Assembly (NCBI GenBank): GCA_945827765.1
Contig: CALZPS010000073.1
Coordinates: 1-7,411, forward strand
DNA from: an uncultured Lachnospiraceae bacterium
GTDB lineage: Bacteria > Bacillota > Clostridia > Lachnospirales > Lachnospiraceae
Length of the DNA: 7,411 nucleotides
Direction: 5' to 3'
The notes below the pieces were generated by a model, which was given only the letters and a program-made list of their open reading frames with translations, searched no databases and had not been told where the DNA came from. A program made the translations under genes and the position numbers. Positions 1 through 5,943 of this stretch are shown piece by piece (the first letter of the stretch is position 1; each line of letters opens with the position of its first letter).

Positions 1-113
1 GGCTTATAGTGATGTGAGCCCTCTTTTTGATTGAGCAGCAGGGGTACCGTGACTTCGACTGCCGTCAGGACAATATCAGCCTTCTTGATAAAACAGAAAG
101 CTTGTGTTATCAT
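1..113 (-). CDS. Possible 5' part of an unidentified minus-strand gene (runs off the left edge)
   Basis: Read on the minus strand, a frame starting with ATG at 113 stays open for 37 codons to the edge; its N-terminus reads MITQAFCFIKKADIVLTAVE. No plus-strand frame is open through the first 30 bases, so this is the only candidate coding sequence here. Codon use from about codon 13 on (GTC, CTG, ACG, GAA) looks like that of the neighbours. Against it, there is no Shine-Dalgarno sequence before the ATG, the start lies inside the promoter proposed for the plus-strand gene, and I do not recognise the protein. If real, it would be divergent from the oxidoreductase gene, a usual place for a regulator, but nothing visible shows a DNA-binding domain. 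It could equally be non-coding. Confidence 0.2.
   Translation of the reverse strand, partial: MITQAFCFIKKADIVLTAVEVTVPLLLNQKEGSHHYK
85..113 (+). promoter_or_regulatory. Sigma-A-type promoter of the Gfo/Idh-VOC gene
   Basis: TTGATA (85-90) and TATCAT (108-113) are separated by exactly 17 bases and resemble the -35 and -10 consensus. Transcription would begin near 120, giving a 5' leader of about 70 nt before the ATG at 193. No other pair in 1-192 fits as well; TTATAT at 161-166 has no -35 partner. The call rests on consensus matching only. Confidence 0.55.
86..112. promoter_or_regulatory. Inverted repeat covering the promoter; probable operator
   Basis: TGATAAAACA (86-95) and TGTGTTATCA (103-112) are inverted copies matching at 9 of 10 positions around a 7-base spacer. 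The arms coincide with the -35 and -10 elements, so a dimeric regulator bound here would block RNA polymerase. The dyad is seen directly; the operator role and the repressor are inferred. It could fold as a weak hairpin in DNA, but most of it lies upstream of the predicted transcription start, so an RNA role is unlikely. Confidence 0.4.
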
Positions 114-192
114 AAAACAAGAGATGGAACTGTGTAAAAAAATACGGAGAGTTTTATTTGTTATATCGGATGGAAGAAAGGAGAAGTAAAAA

Positions 193-2337
193 ATGACGAA
201 AGAAACTAAAAAATTCAATGTTGGCGTGATCGGTTCCGGGGCAATCAGTGACATATACCTCAAGAACATGATGGAAAAGTTTGAGCGCCTCGAAGTTGTT
301 GCCGTGGCATCAAAGCATTTGGAACATGCCGAGAAAAAAGCGGAGGCATATGGAATCCGGGCGTGCACAGTGGAAGAGCTCCTTGCAGATGCGGATATTG
401 ATATCGTTGTCAATCTGACGCCGGTGGGGGCACACTACGAGTTGATCAAGTCGGCACTTCTGGCGGGAAAACATGTCTATACAGAGAAGACCATTACGGA
501 TGATATGGAGAAGGCCGGAGAACTGCTGGCGCTTTCGGAGGAAAAAGGACTTTATCTGGGCTCCGCGCCCGATACATTTCTCGGGGCGGCACTGCAGACC
601 GCACGTGCCGTGATCGATCAGGGGACGCTGGGCGAGATACATTCGTTCGTCATTTCAGCGAACCGCAGCAATGATTTGCTGCTGTCGGTGTTTTCCTTTT
701 TGCGCGAGCCGGGCGCAGGAATCTTGCATGACTATGCAGTGTATTATGTGACGGCTCTTGTCAGTCTGCTGGGACCTGTGGCCCGTGTGGGCGGCGTGAC
801 GAGCGCGCCTTATCCGCAGCATCGTAACATTATGCCGATGAGTCCTGAATTTGGACAAATGATGGATACGCCGAATGAAAGTCAGGTGTCTGCAATTGTG
901 CAGCTTGAAAATGGTATCACCGGCACATTACATATGGATGCAGACTCTAATTGCCGCGATGAGGCGTTCTTTGCAATTTACGGTACAAAGGGAATTCTGT
1001 ATCTGACGGATCCGAATCAGTTTGGCGGGACAGTGCGTTTTCTGCCTAATGCGATGGATCCGCGCACCCCGGTGAAAGCATCAGAATTGTGGAATTTCTC
1101 TCAGTACAGTGAAAATTCCAGAGGTATCGGACCTGCGGAGATGGCTGACGCCATTGTCGAGGGGCGTCCCTGCCGTGCCTCAAAAGAGCTTGCAGTGCAT
1201 GTGCTGGAAGTGTTGACAGGCATTTTGAGTGGTGGAGAAAATGGCGGATTTGTCGATATTTCCTCCACATGTGAACAGCCGCAGCCTATGCCTCAGCGCC
1301 CGGTCGGTATCCGCAATATCGGTCATGTATCGTTCAACACCAAAGATATGGAGAAAATGCTGCATTTCTATGTAGATGTATTGGGCATGAAACATGCCTT
1401 TACACTGACTATGAAGGATTTGCTGGCACATATACCGGAGCACGCGGAGAAACCGATAGATTTGAGTGAAGAAGAAAAAGCACGCTATCAGAAAATGAAA
1501 GAATGGGTGGAAACAAGTGCTGACAAGCCGTGGATAACCTATTTGAAACTGGCTGACGGTCAGTTTCTGGAATTGTTCCATGACATGGGCAATCTGACCC
1601 GCACGATAGAGAATCGCAATGAGAATTATGGCTATACGAAACTGAATTATGAGGTGGAGGATATCGACAGACTGCGCGAGCGGCTGTTGGCAGAAGGAAT
1701 CAAATTGGATATGGATGTCCATACGAGTCTGGATGGTGCCCGCGAACTTGTTGTACATGACCCGGAAGGTAATGAGGTTCAGTTTACAGAGTATCCGACA
1801 GGCGATAAGGCAAGGATTCCGATGGAAAAGAATGCTGAACATAATGTTTGTTCCGAGTTAAGCTATACGACTCAGGTGGCATATCAGGTACAGGATGAGA
1901 TTAATATGGAGCAATTCTATTGCCGCGGACTTGGTCTGAAAAAAGTGATGACACTTACCTATGGTGAACTGGCAGAGGCGATGGCCGCCGGTAAAGCAGC
2001 GGATGAAATGACAATTATGGGAATGCGTATGATGGGAAATCAACCGTGGCTGGATTACATCGAGGTGGCACCGCACCAGTATATTGAACTCTTCCATACG
2101 GCAGGACGGCAGTTGAAGGAAGACCGGGATCTGTCCGACGCATATGGATACCAGCACCTTTGTCTCGAAGTGGACGATATTCAGGCGGCTTATGATGCTG
2201 TGGTTGCAAATGGAATTACGCCTGATACAGAAATCCAGCTGGGAGCGGATGGAGCATATCAGTTCTGGCTGGTAGATCCGGACGGCAATCGTCTGGAACT
2301 GATGGAATACGCTCCCGGGGCGAAACAGCTCGGATAA
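193..2337 (+). CDS. Gfo/Idh/MocA oxidoreductase fused to two VOC (glyoxalase-fold) domains
   Basis: Start: ATG at 193 follows AAAGGAG (177-183) with 9 bases between. Residues 8-125 form a Rossmann NAD(P)-binding domain with GVIGSG (11-16) and the EK pair E98-K99 (EKT here rather than the usual EKP). Residues 126-355 are the substrate domain; the APDTFL stretch (125-130) and the DYAVYYVTAL stretch (180-189) match a Gfo/Idh subfamily with Tyr where others have His. Single-domain relatives end near 350. A Q/P-rich linker (360-370) leads to VOC1 (about 373-535) and VOC2 (about 556-708), each with a helical insert between strands. Likely cytoplasmic: no signal peptide or membrane segment. Family knowledge suggests NAD(P)-linked oxidation of a sugar, cyclitol or glycoside; VOC domains could carry out a following isomerisation, elimination or ring cleavage, or bind ligand. 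The substrate is unknown. No frameshift is visible, so the fusion is one continuous gene, probably transcribed alone. Confidence 0.9.
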   Translation: MTKETKKFNVGVIGSGAISDIYLKNMMEKFERLEVVAVASKHLEHAEKKAEAYGIRACTVEELLADADIDIVVNLTPVGAHYELIKSALLAGKHVYTEKTITDDMEKAGELLALSEEKGLYLGSAPDTFLGAALQTARAVIDQGTLGEIHSFVISANRSNDLLLSVFSFLREPGAGILHDYAVYYVTALVSLLGPVARVGGVTSAPYPQHRNIMPMSPEFGQMMDTPNESQVSAIVQLENGITGTLHMDADSNCRDEAFFAIYGTKGILYLTDPNQFGGTVRFLPNAMDPRTPVKASELWNFSQYSENSRGIGPAEMADAIVEGRPCRASKELAVHVLEVLTGILSGGENGGFVDISSTCEQPQPMPQRPVGIRNIGHVSFNTKDMEKMLHFYVDVLGMKHAFTLTMKDLLAHIPEHAEKPIDLSEEEKARYQKMKEWVETSADKPWITYLKLADGQFLELFHDMGNLTRTIENRNENYGYTKLNYEVEDIDRLRERLLAEGIKLDMDVHTSLDGARELVVHDPEGNEVQFTEYPTGDKARIPMEKNAEHNVCSELSYTTQVAYQVQDEINMEQFYCRGLGLKKVMTLTYGELAEAMAAGKAADEMTIMGMRMMGNQPWLDYIEVAPHQYIELFHTAGRQLKEDRDLSDAYGYQHLCLEVDDIQAAYDAVVANGITPDTEIQLGADGAYQFWLVDPDGNRLELMEYAPGAKQLG

Positions 2338-2371
2338 GAAAGTAAAAAATGAGAAAATGAAAAATGGATGA

Positions 2372-2404
2372 AAAAAGCAGGGCATTTTGCGAGCCCTGCT
2401 TTTT
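2372..2404. terminator. Bidirectional rho-independent terminator between convergent genes
   Basis: A perfect 12-bp stem, AAAAAGCAGGGC (2372-2383) with GCCCTGCTTTTT (2393-2404), closes a 9-base loop. The G/C core followed by T5 terminates the plus-strand oxidoreductase gene. Read on the minus strand the flanking A-run also becomes a T-run, so the same hairpin can end the M20 gene, whose stop codon is about 20 bases away. Confidence 0.9.
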
Positions 2405-2427
2405 GAACACTATTTTTTGAGCACTAT
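2400..2427. repeat. Tandem 14-bp direct repeat
   Basis: TTTTTGAACACTAT (2400-2413) is followed directly by TTTTTGAGCACTAT (2414-2427); 13 of 14 positions agree (A2407 versus G2421). The first copy begins in the T-tract of the terminator and the second contains the stop codon of the M20 gene (2424-2426). It looks like a small slippage duplication. Confidence 0.8.
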
Positions 2428-3665
2428 AAATCTGTTTCGGATTTATGCTCTTCCAGCCAGCGGATAGCAGTATAAGCATATACAGCACTTCCGTTTGTAA
2501 GAGCAGCTTCGTCAAATCGTACCATAGGATGATGCTGCGGATAGGAGTACCCCTTCTGCGGCTGACCAGCGGCCAGTGCCAGCATAATGGAGGGAACTTC
2601 CTGGCTGATATATGCAAAATCTTCGGAACCAGCGGAACCGGAAACTTTTTTATTCTCGCTCATGGCGGATAATTCTTCGGCGGAATATGCATTCCCTGTG
2701 CCAAGGAGTTCTTTTACATAGCGGAGCGCATCAGCAGACAACTCTTTGTCATTGAACAGGCAGGGACAGCCGCTTTTGAACGTGACTTCCGCAGATGCCC
2801 GGAACGTATGGGCGGTTCCCTCTGCAATTTCTGTCAGCCGCTGCTTCATAAATGCGCGTGTTTCTTCATCAAAAGTACGGATACTTCCGCCCATCACCAC
2901 GGAATCCGGAATGACATTCGGTGCGGTGCCTGCGTTCATGGTACCGATAGTCAGCACGGCACGTTCGTTTAATCCAAGTTCCCTTGTCTGAATTTCCTGT
3001 AAGGCAATGAGAATATGAGCAGCGGCGTTCAGCGGGTCAATTCCCATATTCGGCATCGAACCGTGGACACCTTTTCCTTGTACCTTGATCTCAAAAATGT
3101 CTGCTCCGGGAGCAGTGACACCGGGAGGGGACACGATAACCGTTCCCGGAGAAAAAGGCATTCCTGCCATGACATGTATCATCAGAGCCTTATCAACATG
3201 CGGGTTTTCCAACAGCCCTGCGTCCAACATGTCGTGTGAACCCTCAAAGATTTCTTCTGCCGGCTGAAACATCAGCTTGACAGTTCCTTCAATCTCGTCC
3301 TCGTGTTGTTTGAGCAGTCGTGCCGCACCAAGCAGCATGGCCGTATGCATATCATGACCGCAGGCGTGCATCCTTCCGTTTTGAGCAGCAAAATCCTCTC
3401 CGGATTCCTCTCTCATTGGCAGCGCGTCCATGTCGGCGCGCAGCAGAAATACTTTGCCCTCCCGTTTGCCTCCGGCGAGGGCGACAAGACCTGCCCGCCC
3501 GCAATCGACAGGCTCATATCCCATATCGGTAAGCTGCTTTTTTACAAAGTCTACGGTGTCCTGAATATCAAATCCGGTTCCCGGATGCGAGTGTAAATAT
3601 CTTCTGTCAGATACAATGGTTTCCCGAAGGCCGTTTGCTTCTTTTAACAATAATTCCGGTGACAT
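2424..3665 (-). CDS. M20-family metal-dependent amidohydrolase/aminoacylase (M20D, hippurate hydrolase-like)
   Basis: A cytoplasmic, probably two-metal hydrolase of 413 residues, a normal length for the M20D group that includes N-acyl-amino-acid amidohydrolases, hippuricases and IAA-amino-acid hydrolases. Visible motifs in order: RADMDALPM (76-84), HACGHDMHTA (100-109) with metal ligands C102 and H104, QPAEE (134-138) with general base E137 and ligand E138, H164, the dimerisation-domain stretch VHGSMPN (200-206), GSEDFAY (346-352), and HHP (378-380) giving the last histidine ligand. All catalytic positions appear present, so it should be active. The ATG at 3665 follows AAGGAG (minus strand, 3680-3675) by 9 bases. 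No convincing promoter is visible between it and the upstream SRP terminator, so it may depend on a weak promoter or readthrough. Family members remove acyl groups from amino acids or small peptides; the acyl donor cannot be told from sequence. Confidence 0.9.
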   Translation of the reverse strand: MSPELLLKEANGLRETIVSDRRYLHSHPGTGFDIQDTVDFVKKQLTDMGYEPVDCGRAGLVALAGGKREGKVFLLRADMDALPMREESGEDFAAQNGRMHACGHDMHTAMLLGAARLLKQHEDEIEGTVKLMFQPAEEIFEGSHDMLDAGLLENPHVDKALMIHVMAGMPFSPGTVIVSPPGVTAPGADIFEIKVQGKGVHGSMPNMGIDPLNAAAHILIALQEIQTRELGLNERAVLTIGTMNAGTAPNVIPDSVVMGGSIRTFDEETRAFMKQRLTEIAEGTAHTFRASAEVTFKSGCPCLFNDKELSADALRYVKELLGTGNAYSAEELSAMSENKKVSGSAGSEDFAYISQEVPSIMLALAAGQPQKGYSYPQHHPMVRFDEAALTNGSAVYAYTAIRWLEEHKSETDL

Positions 3666-3722
3666 CTTTATACGCTCCTTTTGTCGTATGCCTGCTTACA
3701 AAAACGTTACAGTTCAGCTATA

Positions 3723-3758
3723 CAAAAACACCAACATTCCGATATTTTCGGAAGCTGG
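3723..3758 (-). terminator. Probable terminator of the SRP RNA gene
   Basis: On the minus strand, CCAGC-TTCCGA (3758-3748 and into 3747) pairs with TCGGAA-GTTGG across an AAATA loop, with one bulged T and one G-T pair. A T5 run (plus-strand A at 3724-3728) follows. It lies about 20 bases beyond the proposed 3' end of the SRP RNA and before the ribosome binding site of the M20 gene. Confidence 0.6.
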
Positions 3759-3778
3759 CGGTTGTAAGGTCTATTATT

Positions 3779-4043
3779 TCGTGCATTACGCTTCGAATGG
3801 CAGTCCCCAGACGTTACCCTGACAGCCAACTCAGCCCAGGCACCCTCACAACACCCATGAGGTTCTGCTTAGTGCTGCTTCGTTCCCGACCTGACACGGT
3901 TCACAGATTCACGTCGCGTGAGACCCGGACTTTCAACGTTACTTTTCAGGGGCAGCTCTGCAAACTGTCACCCTCTGCGTAATATCACCCCTGCTATAGC
4001 GGATTGCAGGTACAAGGTACCGCTAGCACCCCGGCTGCACGAG
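3779..4043 (-). ncRNA. ffs: Signal recognition particle RNA, large bacterial type (4.5S/6S/scRNA)
   Basis: This is the RNA core of the particle that targets nascent membrane and secreted proteins together with the Ffh protein. Read on the minus strand, the start carries the Alu-domain signature, including GGTACCTTGTACC and TGCAATCCGCTATAGCAGGG, close to Bacillus subtilis scRNA. The S-domain hairpin holds GTGTCAGGTC, a GGAA tetraloop (plus 3883-3886) and GAAGCAGCA, the Ffh-binding site. The near-3' GCCTGGGC block is also present. The ends pair: TCGTGCA at 4042-4036 with TGCACGA at 3785-3779, closing a transcript of about 265 nt, as expected for Bacillus/Clostridium-type SRP RNA. The tetraloop closing pair is G-C (GGGAAC), where E. 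coli has C-G (CGGAAG). The exact ends are estimated from this pairing and the promoter. The short open frames across this stretch are not genes. Confidence 0.95.
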
Positions 4044-4048
4044 TCTAT

Positions 4049-4077
4049 ATTTTACAATGTTTCAGGGCAAAAGTCAA
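4049..4077 (-). promoter_or_regulatory. Promoter of the SRP RNA gene
   Basis: On the minus strand TTGACT (4077-4072) and TAAAAT (4054-4049) are separated by 17 bases, a near-consensus sigma-A promoter. The predicted start, 6-7 bases downstream, falls at 4042-4043, exactly at the outer stem of the RNA. This suits a strongly expressed housekeeping RNA. Confidence 0.8.
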
Positions 4078-4095
4078 TGCATCCGATGTTTTCTG

Positions 4096-4111
4096 TTGAA
4101 AAACTTTTCAA
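4096..4111. repeat. Perfect 7-bp inverted repeat on the -35 element
   Basis: TTGAAAA (4096-4102) and TTTTCAA (4105-4111) are exact inverted copies around AC. The first arm contains the -35 hexamer of the plus-strand promoter and the second lies in its spacer, so a protein bound here could control transcription. AT-rich dyads of this size also arise by chance. Confidence 0.35.
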
Positions 4112-4123
4112 ATGGAGTATAAT
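4096..4123 (+). promoter_or_regulatory. Promoter of the radical SAM / DUF2974 unit
   Basis: TTGAAA (4096-4101) and a perfect TATAAT (4118-4123) are separated by 16 bases. Transcription would start near 4130, leaving a leader of about 40 nt. Its -35 element is 18 bases from the -35 element of the divergent SRP promoter, so the two promoters are back to back. Confidence 0.65.
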
Positions 4124-4170
4124 CAAAGTAATTAAAACCTAATATTTTCATAGGAAGAACAAGGGAAAAC

Positions 4171-5928
4171 ATGAAGATTTTACTGACGGCAATCAATGCA
4201 AAATACATCCACTCTAATCTCGCAGTATACAGTCTGCGGGCGTTTGCTGTGCAGGAAGAGCAGCAGTATGCCGATGAACTGGAAATTGCCGAATATACGA
4301 TAAACCAGACGACGGACAGCATTTTGATGGATTTATACCAGAAAAAACCGGATGTCCTGTGCTTTTCCTGTTATTTATGGAATATTGAATATGTACGGAC
4401 TTTATTACGGGAACTGCCAAAGATATTGCCGGAGACGAAAATCTGGCTGGGCGGACCGGAAGTGTCGTATCATGCTAAGCAGATGTTGGAAGAGCTTCCA
4501 CAGGTGAGCGGTATTATGTGCGGGGAAGGGGAAGAAACGTTTCTGGAGCTGGTGCGCTTTTATCATGGAGATGTTGAGAGTCTGGAGCAGATTGCGGGAA
4601 TTGTCTGCCGCACACAAGAAAACGGTGTTTCCGTCATCCGCATGACGGCTCCCAGAGAGGTGATGGACTTAAGCCGTGTGCCGTTCGTCTATCAGGATAT
4701 GGATGTGTTCAATCATAAAATCATCTATTACGAATCCAGCAGGGGGTGCCCGTTCTCGTGCAGCTATTGCCTGTCCTCCGTGGATAAATGTCTTCGTTTT
4801 CGGGATTTGGAGCTGGTGAAGAGGGAACTTGCATTTTTTATTGAGCAGGAAGTACCGCAGGTGAAATTTGTTGACCGCACATTCAATTGCCGTCACAGCC
4901 ATGCGATGGCAGTCTGGTCTTATCTGAAAGAACATGACCGGGGAGTGACCAATTTTCATTTTGAGGTAGCGGCAGATTTGCTGAACGAAGAAGAAATTGA
5001 GCTGATACAATCGATGCGTCCGGGACTGATTCAACTGGAAATCGGAGTACAGTCTACAAATGAACAAACAATCCGGGAAATCCGGCGCACGATGCACTTC
5101 GCAAATGTTGCGGCTGCGGTGAAGAGAATCCATACTGCGGGTAATATTCATCAGCATTTGGATTTGATTGCCGGGCTTCCGTTTGAAGATTATGAAAGTT
5201 TCCGCCGTTCATTCTGTGACACTTACGCATTGCGCCCGGAGCAGCTGCAGTTGGGATTTTTGAAGGTGCTCAAAGGTTCCTATATGGAAGAAAAAGCGGC
5301 AGACTATAAATTGGTGTATCAGGATGCGCCGCCATATGAGGTGCTGTCGACCCGCTGGCTTTCCTATGCGGATATCATTCGTCTGAAAGGCATCGAAGAG
5401 ATGGTAGAGGTATACTATAACAGCGGACAATTCGCGCATACGATGGAGTTGTTGGAGCATGGATTTGAGGATGCATTTTCGATGTATGAAGCATTGGCAG
5501 AATATTATCAGAAACACGGATATTTTGAAATCAGTCATACAAGGGCTGCCCGATATGAAATACTATGGTCATTCATTTGCGAACAATGGAATGCGGGGGG
5601 CGCATTAAAACAAAATGTGGCCGCAGAACCGGAACATTTTCGTCAGATGCTGACGTATGATTTATATCTCCGGGAAAATGTTAAAAATCGTCCTGCATTT
5701 GCCGGAGCGGAAACAGTGACAAAAGAAGAGGCGGCATCTTTTTATGATATGGAGGCAAAACACCACCGCTACTTAATCGGATATGAACAGTATGACAAAC
5801 GGCAGCTGAGGAAGATGACCCACCTGGAGAAAATAAACGGGGAATTGTGTCTTTTTGATTATCAGAATCGCAATATTCTTACAAATCAGGCTGCAGTATA
5901 CAAAATAAACGAATTGTATGTCGGATAA
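4171..5928 (+). CDS. B12-binding-type radical SAM protein with DUF4080 C-terminal domain
   Basis: A 585-residue cytoplasmic protein. The first ~140 residues match the cobalamin-binding-like Rossmann domain of this radical SAM class (MKILLTAINAKYIHSN start; IWLGGPEVS at 91-99). I see no DxHxxG motif, so cobalamin binding by a protein histidine is not supported. The radical SAM core spans about 183-400 and has the cluster motif C193-x3-C197-x2-C200 within RGCPFSCSYC; these cysteines hold a [4Fe-4S] cluster that cleaves S-adenosylmethionine. VDRTFN (234-239) and LIAGLPFED (332-340) are further core motifs. The rest, about 400-580, corresponds to DUF4080. The reaction of this family is unknown to me. 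The ATG at 4171 begins the conserved N-terminus, although its ribosome binding site is only AAGGG (4161-4165) at 5 bases. It is probably cotranscribed with the DUF2974 gene 15 bases downstream. Length and motifs are intact. Confidence 0.9.
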   Translation: MKILLTAINAKYIHSNLAVYSLRAFAVQEEQQYADELEIAEYTINQTTDSILMDLYQKKPDVLCFSCYLWNIEYVRTLLRELPKILPETKIWLGGPEVSYHAKQMLEELPQVSGIMCGEGEETFLELVRFYHGDVESLEQIAGIVCRTQENGVSVIRMTAPREVMDLSRVPFVYQDMDVFNHKIIYYESSRGCPFSCSYCLSSVDKCLRFRDLELVKRELAFFIEQEVPQVKFVDRTFNCRHSHAMAVWSYLKEHDRGVTNFHFEVAADLLNEEEIELIQSMRPGLIQLEIGVQSTNEQTIREIRRTMHFANVAAAVKRIHTAGNIHQHLDLIAGLPFEDYESFRRSFCDTYALRPEQLQLGFLKVLKGSYMEEKAADYKLVYQDAPPYEVLSTRWLSYADIIRLKGIEEMVEVYYNSGQFAHTMELLEHGFEDAFSMYEALAEYYQKHGYFEISHTRAARYEILWSFICEQWNAGGALKQNVAAEPEHFRQMLTYDLYLRENVKNRPAFAGAETVTKEEAASFYDMEAKHHRYLIGYEQYDKRQLRKMTHLEKINGELCLFDYQNRNILTNQAAVYKINELYVG

Positions 5929-5943
5929 AAGGAGGCGCAGGGA

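Noticed and set aside
1180..1842. A 220-codon open frame on the minus strand
   Set aside because: It lies wholly inside the oxidoreductase-VOC gene, whose protein matches known families throughout; the opposite-frame product resembles nothing and is rich in His, Phe, Cys and Ile as expected of a shadow.
193..2337. Two or three separate genes artificially joined by a sequencing error
   Set aside because: There is one continuous frame, with no internal ribosome binding site and start at the domain borders, and normal coding character across both linkers.
1858..2617. Overlapping minus-strand frames crossing the end of the fusion gene and the terminator
   Set aside because: They run through a strong terminator hairpin, overlap well-supported genes and show no family match.
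3666..3722. A separate promoter for the M20 gene
   Set aside because: The best pairs, such as TGTAAC with TACGAC, are poor matches and sit too close to the start codon to call.
3616..4142. Several short plus-strand open frames
   Set aside because: They lie over the SRP RNA gene, its promoter and its terminator on the opposite strand; structured RNA explains the sequence.
4124..4170. Cobalamin riboswitch ahead of the B12-type radical SAM gene
   Set aside because: The leader is only about 40 nt and has no B12-box-like sequence, far too short for that riboswitch.
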